Positions 8,085 to 15,652 of a stretch of 64,000 nucleotides of DNA are shown piece by piece. The DNA lies in contig NZ_KQ758903.1 of assembly GCF_001466665.1 (NCBI RefSeq), forward strand, positions 431,684 to 495,683, read 5' to 3'. The stretch's first letter is position 1. Every line of letters begins with the position of its first letter. The notes below the pieces were generated by a model. The model saw nothing but the letters and a program-made list of their open reading frames with translations. It was not told the DNA's origin and did not search any database. A program made the position numbers and the translations under genes. Source of the DNA: Dehalogenimonas alkenigignens. GTDB lineage: Bacteria > Chloroflexota > Dehalococcoidia > Dehalococcoidales > Dehalococcoidaceae.

Positions 8085-8288
8085 ATGAATTTCTTCGGCA
8101 TGGGCACTTTCGAGATCATCACGATCCTCGTGATTGCCACCCTCATTTTCGGGCCTAACAAGATACCTGAATTCGCCCGCAAAGCCGGCGAATTCCTGCG
8201 CAGCTTCCGTAAAATCACCGGCGAGATGACCAAGGAGTTCACCAAGGCCATCGACAGCTCGCCGACCAAACCGCCGACCAAAAAATAG
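8085..8288 (+). CDS. TatA/TatB-like translocase subunit (third paralogue)
   Basis: 67 residues with one N-terminal membrane helix ending in IFGPNKIPEFARKAGEFLRS, then RKITGEMTKEF. The FGPxKxPE pattern with a Glu after the hinge proline is more TatB-like than the other two copies, although the C-terminal tail is short for TatB. It is 28 nt upstream of tatC, the usual place for tatB. In the Tat system TatB and TatC form the receptor for twin-arginine signals. Confidence 0.85.
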   Translation: MNFFGMGTFEIITILVIATLIFGPNKIPEFARKAGEFLRSFRKITGEMTKEFTKAIDSSPTKPPTKK

Positions 8289-8316
8289 TCTTCGCCGAGG
8301 ATTTTACTGAGACCGC

Positions 8317-9066
8317 ATGATCAACGCTAACGAAAAACGCCTGCCCATCACCGAACACTTCACCGAGATGCGGCAGCGCTTCCTCCGCTCCATCCTGGGC
8401 ATCGTCGCCGGCACTCTCATCGCCATGTTCTTCGGCGATCAAATTATCGAAATCCTGCTGGCCCCCGTCCCCGACACCCTCCGGCCCAATGTGCAGGCCA
8501 TTGACACGCTGGAGTACTTGAGCGTTTATTTCCGGACGGCCTTGACCGCCGGCCTGGTGCTGTCCATGCCCTGGCTGCTGTACCAATTTTTCGCCTTCCT
8601 GATGCCCGCCTTCACCCCGCGTGAGAAGCGGGCTATTCTCGTTGGCTTTCCATTCATCGTCGGCCTGTTCCTGGCCGGGGTAGCCTTCGCTTACTTCCTG
8701 GCCCTGCCTATCACCATTCAATTCCTCTTCGAGTTCGGCAGCGACGTGGTTAATGTCGCCCCCCGCATCAGCACCTACATCGACCTGGTGCTGCGGCTGC
8801 TGGTGGCCATCGGCCTGGCCTTCGAAATGCCGGTCATCCTGGGCGCCCTGTCTGTTGCCGGCATCGTCACCTCGAAGTGGCTGGCCGGCAAACGCAAGAT
8901 CTGGTTTGTACTGGCCTTCGTCATCTCCGCCTTCATCACCCCGACGCTGGACCCCATCACCCAGTCGCTCATCGCCGCGCCGCTGATTGTCCTCTACGAA
9001 ATCAGCATCTGGCTGACCAGGCTCATCGGCCGGCGCAAACCGTCATCGGTACCGGCCGTCGCCTGA
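8317..9066 (+). CDS. tatC: Sec-independent protein translocase TatC
   Basis: 249 residues with six predicted membrane helices. The N-terminal cytoplasmic segment LPITEHFTEMRQRFLRSI is the TatC signal-recognition region, and FLMPAFTPREKR is a conserved loop. TatC is the membrane receptor for twin-arginine signal peptides. It closes the tat operon and is followed by a new promoter at 9068. Its position beside rdhA and the Tat-signalled ApbE suggests dedication to respiratory enzyme export. Confidence 0.95.
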   Translation: MINANEKRLPITEHFTEMRQRFLRSILGIVAGTLIAMFFGDQIIEILLAPVPDTLRPNVQAIDTLEYLSVYFRTALTAGLVLSMPWLLYQFFAFLMPAFTPREKRAILVGFPFIVGLFLAGVAFAYFLALPITIQFLFEFGSDVVNVAPRISTYIDLVLRLLVAIGLAFEMPVILGALSVAGIVTSKWLAGKRKIWFVLAFVISAFITPTLDPITQSLIAAPLIVLYEISIWLTRLIGRRKPSSVPAVA

Positions 9067-9067
9067 G

Positions 9068-9096
9068 TTGCCGCCCTTCGTCGGCAGGCATATAAT
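9068..9096 (+). promoter_or_regulatory. Promoter of the first NosR-like gene
   Basis: TTGCCG (9068-9073), 17-nt spacer, TATAAT (9091-9096), directly after the tatC stop. This suggests that the gene at 9209 is transcribed separately from the tat genes, with a leader of about 105 nt. Confidence 0.6.
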
Positions 9097-9208
9097 GATG
9101 CCCGTTCTTTAGGGTAAGCGCCTGTTACTGATGAATGAATTATGTCTCCCTCTTCAATTGAATCCGGGCGCCGCCGGATGATGCCGGCCGGCAGGGCCGC
9201 CTGGAGTC

Positions 9209-10432
9209 ATGGTGCCGGATAATTTCTTCCGGCGGCACCGTTCCCGGATCATCTTCGGTTTAGCTTTGGCGCTGCTTTTGGGCGCCGCCGCTTACGGTCG
9301 GGCCAGCCAGGGTCTTGCCGGGTATGAAAATTTCCTCCCGGAACTGGCGCCGGAGGCCGCTGCTTTCAACATCGTCCGGTCTTCCGGCACCACCGTGGTT
9401 TACCAGACCGCCGACGCTTCAGGGACCGCCACCGGTTACATCACCGCCGCCGAAGGGCCCGGCTACGGCGGCCCGATGCATGTCCTGGTCGCCTGGACCA
9501 CCGACGGCGTGATTACCGCGGTTAGTGTCCCGGACCATCATGAAGACCTGCCGTGGTGGAACGTCCTGGTAAAGAGGGATTTCTTCGGCCAGTACGTCGG
9601 GCGCAGCTTTACCGAACCCATTCAGTTGTTCGAAGACATCGACGCCATGACGGGTTCGACCGTATCCTGCAACGGCGTCTCCATCGGCGTGCGCACCGGG
9701 CGGCTGGCGCTGGCGGAATACCTGGGCCAGCCTTACGACGGGCCGCCGGATCCCATCCGCATCGGCTGGCCGGAAATCCTGGTCGGCGCGGGCTTGCTGG
9801 GAGTAGTGGCCGTCCGGACGCTGCCGGGCATCCGCCGCCACAACTGGCCGAGGGTTTTCACGTTGATGTACGGCTTCGCCGTGCTCGGTGTCTGGTTGTC
9901 TATCCCGCTGTCGCTGACCAATATCGCCGCCTGGCTGATCGGCTACTCGCCGCACCTGCAAACGTTCTTCGTCATTTATATCGTCGTTTTCGGCTTCATC
10001 GGCCTGGCGGCTCTATTCGGTAAAAACTACTACTGCTTCTGGCTTTGCCCCTACGTCGCCGTCCAGGAACTGATCCATCTGACGTTCCGGGGCAAAGTTC
10101 GTCCCAATCCGGGCTTATTCAAACGGCTCAAAAATACCCGGTTCGCGCTGCTGTTCGTGGCGCTGTTCCTGGTGCTGGCTATGCGCAACCCGTCGGTTTC
10201 GGTGTTTGAACCGTGGAATGTCCTTTTCAGCTTCAAGGGCACCCCCGACCAGTGGGTACTGATGGTTTTGGCCCTGGTTTCGGCGGTGTTTATCTACAAC
10301 TTCTGGTGTCATTACCTGTGCCCGGTGGGGGCGGTTCTGGAACTGGTGATAAAAATTCGCAAGGGGATCATCGGACTATGGCCGGGACGGATCAAAAGGG
10401 AAGATCTCAAAAACGCGCCGACGCCTTCGTAA
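9209..10432 (+). CDS. NosR/RdhC-like membrane protein: FMN-binding domain plus NapH-type Fe-S motifs (copy 1)
   Basis: 407 residues. An N-terminal membrane anchor (~15-30) precedes an extracytoplasmic FMN-binding domain (~45-170) with GYGGPM and the flavinylation motif DAMTGSTVS; T151 is the expected covalent FMN site. Several membrane helices follow, with two cytoplasm-facing Cys motifs, CFWLCP and CHYLCP, as in NapH/NosR/PceC proteins. Such proteins carry electrons across the membrane. It is a paralogue of the protein at 12598-13791, with the same domain order and FMN residue number. RdhA lies between the two, on the other strand. An electron-donor role for RdhA is inferred. Confidence 0.88.
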   Translation: MVPDNFFRRHRSRIIFGLALALLLGAAAYGRASQGLAGYENFLPELAPEAAAFNIVRSSGTTVVYQTADASGTATGYITAAEGPGYGGPMHVLVAWTTDGVITAVSVPDHHEDLPWWNVLVKRDFFGQYVGRSFTEPIQLFEDIDAMTGSTVSCNGVSIGVRTGRLALAEYLGQPYDGPPDPIRIGWPEILVGAGLLGVVAVRTLPGIRRHNWPRVFTLMYGFAVLGVWLSIPLSLTNIAAWLIGYSPHLQTFFVIYIVVFGFIGLAALFGKNYYCFWLCPYVAVQELIHLTFRGKVRPNPGLFKRLKNTRFALLFVALFLVLAMRNPSVSVFEPWNVLFSFKGTPDQWVLMVLALVSAVFIYNFWCHYLCPVGAVLELVIKIRKGIIGLWPGRIKREDLKNAPTPS

Positions 10433-10503
10433 CCGTTATGGTTTTCATCGGCGCGCTGATGGCGCTGGCGGTGATTTTCAGCAAGCTGGCGGCGCTGGAG
10501 TAG
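10378..10503 (+). CDS. Possible 41-residue single-helix membrane peptide overlapping the NosR-like gene
   Basis: Out-of-frame ATG at 10378 overlaps the last 55 bases of the preceding gene and encodes a 41-residue protein: a charged N-terminus rich in Lys and Arg, then one hydrophobic helix (VTVMVFIGALMALAVIF) and a short tail ending KLAALE. The C-terminal helix of the GltD-like protein downstream of the second NosR-like gene ends in a similar way (VLLKAFE). It could therefore be a small subunit or the remnant of a larger partner. No clear ribosome-binding site; translational coupling would be needed. Confidence 0.4.
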   Translation: MAGTDQKGRSQKRADAFVTVMVFIGALMALAVIFSKLAALE

Positions 10504-10553
10504 GACGCGAGCTCGTGTAGGCCGAATTGTTTCGATAAAAGGCTGTTAGAACA

Positions 10554-10580
10554 GAGGACCTGCCCACTGGGCAGGTCCTC
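10554..10580. terminator. Strong hairpin between convergent NosR-like and rdhA genes
   Basis: GAGGACCTGCCC (10554-10565) and GGGCAGGTCCTC (10569-10580) form a perfect 12-bp stem with a 3-nt loop. It sits between two convergent genes and so probably ends both transcripts, although a clear U-tract is missing on either side. Confidence 0.65.
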
Positions 10581-10602
10581 CAATAAAAAGAGCTAACTGG
10601 TT

Positions 10603-12195
10603 CTAAATCTTGCGACCGCCACCTCGCAAAGTATTAATACCATAAATCGGAGTTTTCGATTGATTACTCCAGAAAGCATCCAAGTTTTCTTGAACATCTG
10701 GGCCGTCGATACCATAATCAAATTTAGGATACCCGAAGACACCATCCATGTCCTTGAAGAAACCATTGAACAGTGAGGTATTCGCGACAGTGGTCTTGAT
10801 TACTTCATGAATGACGGACTCAGTTCCATTTGCGAAAACACAGCGGGAACCACAGGCGAAGGAGCCGCATTTATTGATAGCCACAGATAGATTACAGTCG
10901 GCAGGGGAGAACCACCAGTGCTTCATGAAGCCAGGTTCATTAATACTCTGATATTCGTTTTTGTTCACTTTCGCTAGTTCCGGGTGTTTCGCATCGAAAG
11001 CTGACCGCCCCATCCACCGGTTCCAAGGCCCGATAGCTTCCCAAGTTGGGTCTCTAACGATGGGGCCAGTGGGATCACCCATGCGGCTGATGGCGCTGCC
11101 GGGACACATCTCGGCGCATTTCATACAATCAAAACAGAATTTGTGAATACCCGCTTCAATAGGATTGGTCGGTGCTAGCGGTAGATCGGTAACGATTGTA
11201 GCCGCAACTCCAAGTGAGGACCCGAACACAGGCGAGATGGAGGAGTACCAACGACCAACCTCACTAATACCACCCAAGACAGCAAAGGCGACGTTTTCGG
11301 AGAAGTTGTTGGTGTAGTCAAGAGGGCCATGCGCCAAATAACCCAATCCAGATATCCAACCCTGAAGTTGCCGCTGAATAATCCTACCATGCCCATAACG
11401 TCGGTCGGAGAAGTTGTTGTTGATAGAGTCATTGCTCATTTGGAGAGTATAGTTAATCGCCCATTTGGCTTTGTTAGGTAATACCCTCTTCCCTGCGCGG
11501 GGCGACTTAGAAGTCCCGGTCTCGCCTGTCTCATAACCGACAGGTACATCTTCCCAGAGATACGGTTTGCCATCATGGAAGTCGTGGGAGAAGATAAACT
11601 TGCTCATTGTGTCGTCAAGCTCGTGAAATGCGACGTCACATGCTCCATTCAGAAGTAAACCGGCTTTAATCATCTGGGCGTTTTCTTCAGGTGTGCCCTC
11701 CCAACGTGGAATACCCCTTTTATCAGGAGTCGTTACTACAGGGGGCAGGAATCCATTGGGTGAATCTTGCGAACTGGCATAGCCAAAAGTGCCCCGGTAA
11801 GCCATATTCCGGATACCACCCCAGCCTTTAGGCTGCGTTAACCCCTGTTTATCATATTCGGCTTTCTCTTTTGCGAACCGGTCGGCCGTTCCAGCGCCAT
11901 CACGATCATCTAACCATGCTTTAACCTCGGGGGTTCCTTGCCAGGAGCATTGAATCATATGACGTTGGTCAGTCCGAGTCAGTTTGCTATAGTCGTGATC
12001 TGCGGTCATGTCATATTGTGCACGCTCCTTGACCCACCAAGGGAAATTGTGGATAGGTCCCGGTTTTGATGCAATCAATTCATCTAAATCGTTGAACGCA
12101 GGCGCTGCCAGACTGGCGGCTCCCAGCCCGGCGCCGGCAATGCCGAGACCCTTCATGAATTCGCGGCGACTCAGGGTACCATGGAACTTGCTCAT
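10603..12195 (-). CDS. rdhA: Reductive dehalogenase catalytic subunit RdhA
   Basis: 530 residues; corrinoid/Fe-S enzyme that removes halogen from organohalides as the terminal respiratory step outside the cytoplasm. The Tat signal is LSRREFMKGLGIAG (residues 8-21) followed by a hydrophobic stretch. The first cluster motif is CFDCMKCAEMCP (C354, C357, C360, C364). The second is unusual: C434, C443, C448 and C452, giving C-x8-C-x4-C-x3-C where C-x2-C-x3-C is expected for the last three. AAGGAG lies 6 nt before the ATG. No rdhB anchor gene adjoins it. The gene is visibly A+T-richer than its neighbours, which suggests lateral acquisition. Substrate not predictable. Confidence 0.95.
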   Translation of the reverse strand: MSKFHGTLSRREFMKGLGIAGAGLGAASLAAPAFNDLDELIASKPGPIHNFPWWVKERAQYDMTADHDYSKLTRTDQRHMIQCSWQGTPEVKAWLDDRDGAGTADRFAKEKAEYDKQGLTQPKGWGGIRNMAYRGTFGYASSQDSPNGFLPPVVTTPDKRGIPRWEGTPEENAQMIKAGLLLNGACDVAFHELDDTMSKFIFSHDFHDGKPYLWEDVPVGYETGETGTSKSPRAGKRVLPNKAKWAINYTLQMSNDSINNNFSDRRYGHGRIIQRQLQGWISGLGYLAHGPLDYTNNFSENVAFAVLGGISEVGRWYSSISPVFGSSLGVAATIVTDLPLAPTNPIEAGIHKFCFDCMKCAEMCPGSAISRMGDPTGPIVRDPTWEAIGPWNRWMGRSAFDAKHPELAKVNKNEYQSINEPGFMKHWWFSPADCNLSVAINKCGSFACGSRCVFANGTESVIHEVIKTTVANTSLFNGFFKDMDGVFGYPKFDYGIDGPDVQENLDAFWSNQSKTPIYGINTLRGGGRKI

Positions 12196-12307
12196 TCTTA
12201 CTCCTTTTGTGTATTTTGTATCAATCCACTAATTTGAGGTCACCTTCGAGTTCCCATTCTTTTCTTCTTCGGTTCTTACCTCCCTTAGCAATTATTCCTA
12301 ACCTCCG

Positions 12308-12464
12308 GTTATAGGTTGTTAACTTCCACCAGTATGACTAATAATTCTTTAAAAAACATCGTACCTTGGTATTAGTACCAGTAAGCATTTATGCGTATTT
12401 TTCATTAAGAATTGTGGGTACCGCCCTAAATATTCCAGTGTTTGAATATCCAACTGGTACTAAT
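12308..12464 (-). promoter_or_regulatory. rdhA upstream region with repeated AYYAGT operator-like sites
   Basis: Part of a 402-nt gap between rdhA and the divergent gene. Read toward rdhA it holds ATTAGTACCAGT (12464-12453), its exact inverse ACTGGTACTAAT (12382-12371) and ATTAGT-CAT-ACTGGT (12343-12329). All are built from the hexamer AYYAGT or its complement. A possible -10, TATAAC, lies at 12313-12308, with no convincing -35, as expected for an activated promoter. The set looks like binding sites for an rdh regulator, but no regulator gene is nearby. Confidence 0.5.
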
Positions 12465-12488
12465 CATTCATCTTTATTCTTCGAGGTG

Positions 12489-12517
12489 TTGACACCGCAT
12501 CCCGCCGGATTTATAAT
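12489..12517 (+). promoter_or_regulatory. Consensus sigma70 promoter of the second NosR-like operon
   Basis: Exact consensus TTGACA (12489-12494), 17-nt spacer and exact TATAAT (12512-12517), pointing to the gene at 12598. Such a perfect promoter suggests strong constitutive expression, in contrast to the divergent rdhA. Confidence 0.8.
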
Positions 12518-12597
12518 CTGCCGACACAAGATTTTGCATTAGAAATAATAACCTTAACTATGGGCGGTGGCGGCTGGGCAAGGAAGCGAGGGCCGAA

Positions 12598-13791
12598 TTG
12601 ACACAGGGCAGTTTCTGGCAGCTCCACGGTAAAAAAGTCCTTATTATCGGTGCCGTCGTCAGTCTGCTGGGAGCCTGGACTTTCGGCCAGCTTAACATCA
12701 AGACCGATGTTGACAGCTATCTGCCGGAGGTGATGCCGGAAGCCGCCAGCTTTGAGCTCATCACCAGCAAAGCCGCTGACGGGCAGTACCTGTACTCGGC
12801 TGCTAACGGCGCCGGTCCAATCGGCTACGTCACCGCCGGAGAAGGGCAGGGCTACGGCGGGCCGATCATCGTTCTGGTTGCTTGGACTCTGGATGGTAAA
12901 ATCACCAATATCCAGGTTCCCCAGCATGAGGAAACCCCGGCCTGGTACAACCGCCTTTACACCGCCCAGTATTTTACTCAATATATCGGGCGGGAGTTTC
13001 TTGACCCGTTCACACTCGACGAGGACATCAACGCCGCCTCCGGGGCCACCCGCTCCTCCCACGGCGTCGCCGAGGGCGTTTATGAAGGCCGCCTGCTGCT
13101 GGCGGAACACCTCGGCCAGCCGTTTGTCGGCCCCAAGCAGCCAATCCAACTCGGCGCCCCTGAGATCGTCCTGCTGCTGGGACTGGCACTGGTGGTCATC
13201 TTCAGGATGGTGCCGGGGCTGCGGCAAAAACGCTGGCCGCGCTATGTCATGCTGGTTTACGGGTTGGTGTTTTTCGGCATCTGGCTCTCGGCGATGCTGT
13301 CGCTGATTAACTTCCTCGTCTTCCCCATCGGGTTCGCCCCTTCGCCGGCCACCAACCCGCTGCTGTACGTCATGGTCTTCGGCATCTTGGGTCTGGCCGC
13401 CATATTCGGCAAGAATTTCTGGTGCTTCTGGGTCTGCCCGTACTGCGCCCTGCAGGAAGGCGCCCATTTCCTGGGCGGCAGCCAGGTGCGGCCGATCTCC
13501 CGGCGCCAGCTGCTTTTACGCAATACCCGTTACATCATTCTCTGGGCGCTGGTGATGTTTGTTTTCATCTCCCGCCAGCCGCAGATTTCGGTCATCGAAC
13601 CCTGGAATACCGTTTTCAGCCTGGAAGGCAATCTGTCGCAGTGGCTGCTGGTGATCGCCACCCTGGGCGTCAGCCTGTTTATCTATGACTTCTGGTGTCA
13701 TTTCCTGTGCCCGGTAGGCGCCACCATGGATATCGTGCTTAAAATCCGCACCTGGACGGTCAACGCCATCGGACGGTTCACCGCCCGCTGA
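12598..13791 (+). CDS. NosR/RdhC-like membrane protein: FMN-binding domain plus NapH-type Fe-S motifs (copy 2)
   Basis: 397 residues with an N-terminal anchor, an extracytoplasmic FMN-binding domain (GYGGPI and flavinylation motif DINAASGATRSS, expected FMN on T151), then membrane helices with CFWVCP and CHFLCP. It aligns along its whole length with the protein at 9209-10432. The best start is TTG 12598, after an AGGG-type site; no ATG is available in frame. It is followed at 22 nt by an oxidoreductase gene and then apbE, the enzyme that attaches FMN to this motif, so the operon is functionally coherent. Membrane electron carrier; the terminal acceptor is inferred to be an exported enzyme such as RdhA. 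Confidence 0.88.
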   Translation: MTQGSFWQLHGKKVLIIGAVVSLLGAWTFGQLNIKTDVDSYLPEVMPEAASFELITSKAADGQYLYSAANGAGPIGYVTAGEGQGYGGPIIVLVAWTLDGKITNIQVPQHEETPAWYNRLYTAQYFTQYIGREFLDPFTLDEDINAASGATRSSHGVAEGVYEGRLLLAEHLGQPFVGPKQPIQLGAPEIVLLLGLALVVIFRMVPGLRQKRWPRYVMLVYGLVFFGIWLSAMLSLINFLVFPIGFAPSPATNPLLYVMVFGILGLAAIFGKNFWCFWVCPYCALQEGAHFLGGSQVRPISRRQLLLRNTRYIILWALVMFVFISRQPQISVIEPWNTVFSLEGNLSQWLLVIATLGVSLFIYDFWCHFLCPVGATMDIVLKIRTWTVNAIGRFTAR

Positions 13792-13813
13792 TCCCGGGGA
13801 GGACGGAGTAAAA

Positions 13814-15628
13814 TTGGCTAAAAATGACAGAAAAAACGTCCCGGTAGTCCCGGCTGAGGCTGTTGGACGCAGGCTCAAAAACTTCGGCGCCAACGAAGAG
13901 TTCAAGTGGTCCGAGGTCAAGTGCACCGCCTGCGCCCGCTGCAGCCGCGCCTGCCCGGTGGAGGCCATCACCGTCAGCCGTACCGACACTCTTAAAAAGC
14001 GTCTGCGCGCCGCTCCCTGCTCCCAGGCGTGCCCCGCCGGCCTCGACGTCTCCCGGTACGTCCGTTTCATCGCCGAAGGCAAGTATGATGAAGCCGCGGC
14101 GGTGATTCGGGAGCGGGCGCCGTTCCCTTACGTGCTGGGGCATATCTGCAAACGCCCATGCGAGTCCAGATGCCAGCGCGACGAATATGAAGGCTCCCTC
14201 CAGATCCGGGCCTTGAAGCGCATCGCCGCTGAAAACGATAAAGGCCTGTGGCGGAAAAACCTGAAAATCGCCCCGCCAACCGGTAAACAGGCCGCGGTCA
14301 TCGGCTCCGGCCCGGCCGGCCTGTCAGCCGCCTATTTTCTGACGCTGCTCGGTCATAAAGTCACCGTCTTTGAAGCCCTGCCGGACAAGGGCGGCAAGAT
14401 GCTTTCCAGCATTCCCGAATACCAGCTGCCCAAGACGGTGATGCGCCAGGAAATCGAGATTATCGAAAGCCTCGGCGTGGACATCCGCACCGGAAGCCGC
14501 GTCGATTCGGTTGAAAACCTCTTCAAGCAGGGCTTCGACACCGCGGTGCTGGCCATCGGCGTCCTCGGCTGGGGCAAGTCTTTGAAACTGCCCATTCCTG
14601 GCTCCGGCGACGAAGGCGTCATTGATGGCGAAGGTATAATGGACGCCGATTTGCCGCAGATTCTGGAGATCGGCAGACCCGCCAAATTAGCCCGGCGCAT
14701 AAACATCCTCGGCGGCGGCAGCCTGGCTTTCCGAATTGCGCTGGCCGCGGCCCGCGCCGGCGCCAAAGAAGTCCATATATTCGGCCAGGAGCATATCGGC
14801 GACCGGGAAGCCGATTCGTGGGAAGTCGATGAGGCGCTGGCCGAAGGCGTCGTCGTCCATTCCTCGTCGCTGTTTTATCGTGTCACCAGTGAAAATGGCA
14901 AAGTCACCGGCGTGACGGGCCAGAAGATCCGGGCTTTCGGATACGACCGGGACGGCCAGCTCCACTGGGACCCGCTGCCGGGCACCGAAGAGCATTACCC
15001 GGCTGACAAAGTGATCTCGGCCCTGGGCAAAACCGGCGACCGGCCTGCCGGCGACCTTGAGGTCTGCCGGAACGGCGTTTTTGCCATCGGCGACGCCGTG
15101 AACGAGCAGCGCTCAGTGATAGAATCAATCGCCGCCGGCCGCTGGGCGGCATCCATGGCGGATAAATACCTGGGCGGCGACGGCAACCTGGACCAGTCGC
15201 TGGCTCCGCCGGAATCTCCAAGGGCGCTAACCCCGATCCGGGAGGTGAAAAGGCGACAGCCGTCACCGGTTGAAGTCAAGCACGTGCGCATTGCCGACGG
15301 TTCGCTGGCCGCCTCGGAACAGACATTGACCGCCGGGCCGGCAATGGCAGATGCCGCCCGCTGCTTGAAATGCGACCTCTGCTACGATCTGAGCGATTAC
15401 CAGCTGGATGCCCGCGCCTGCGTTTTCTGCGGCCGCTGCATCGAGAGCTGCATGTGGAATGCCATCGTACCCGGCGGCGGCTATGCCTCAACCAGGAAAC
15501 GCGCCGAAGAAGCCGAAACCAAAGAACAGGCTGCCCGCCGCAGACCCCTGGCGTATGTGCTTACTATACTGGTTGCCGCCGGAGCGGTGCTGATCGCCGC
15601 CGTGGTGTTGCTCAAGGCGTTTGAGTAG
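13814..15628 (+). CDS. Membrane-anchored GltD-like FAD/NAD(P) oxidoreductase with ferredoxin domains
   Basis: 604 residues. Order: a ferredoxin-type motif CTACARCSRACP (C37-C47); GltD-like N-terminal Fe-S region (C69, C73, C112, C116, C120); FAD site VIGSGPAGLSAAYFL (~163-177); a second nucleotide-binding motif ILGGGSLAFRIALAAARAG; FAD-closing GVFAIGDAVNEQRS; C-terminal ferredoxin motifs CLKCDLC and CVFCGRCIESC; and one C-terminal membrane helix (~575-600). It resembles the glutamate synthase small subunit and NfnB family, but is tethered to the membrane and has no glutamate synthase partner. TTG start with GGAGGACGGAG upstream. It probably links cytoplasmic NAD(P)H or ferredoxin to the NosR-like protein. 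Confidence 0.87.
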   Translation: MAKNDRKNVPVVPAEAVGRRLKNFGANEEFKWSEVKCTACARCSRACPVEAITVSRTDTLKKRLRAAPCSQACPAGLDVSRYVRFIAEGKYDEAAAVIRERAPFPYVLGHICKRPCESRCQRDEYEGSLQIRALKRIAAENDKGLWRKNLKIAPPTGKQAAVIGSGPAGLSAAYFLTLLGHKVTVFEALPDKGGKMLSSIPEYQLPKTVMRQEIEIIESLGVDIRTGSRVDSVENLFKQGFDTAVLAIGVLGWGKSLKLPIPGSGDEGVIDGEGIMDADLPQILEIGRPAKLARRINILGGGSLAFRIALAAARAGAKEVHIFGQEHIGDREADSWEVDEALAEGVVVHSSSLFYRVTSENGKVTGVTGQKIRAFGYDRDGQLHWDPLPGTEEHYPADKVISALGKTGDRPAGDLEVCRNGVFAIGDAVNEQRSVIESIAAGRWAASMADKYLGGDGNLDQSLAPPESPRALTPIREVKRRQPSPVEVKHVRIADGSLAASEQTLTAGPAMADAARCLKCDLCYDLSDYQLDARACVFCGRCIESCMWNAIVPGGGYASTRKRAEEAETKEQAARRRPLAYVLTILVAAGAVLIAAVVLLKAFE

Positions 15629-15652
15629 TCAGCCGATGTCAAAGGAACAAAT

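Noticed and set aside
9143-9223. 26-codon frame between tatC and the first NosR-like gene
   Set aside because: No ribosome-binding site, overlaps the next start, and has no feature beyond Arg/Met richness.
12225-12290. Possible leader peptides in the rdhA 5' region (short frames after GGAGG-like sites)
   Set aside because: Only 5 to 20 codons, unusual start codons and no repeated regulatory codons.
12511-13467. 318-codon minus-strand frame opposite the second NosR-like gene
   Set aside because: No domain, Gln/Arg-rich shadow; the plus-strand gene has motifs and a consensus promoter.
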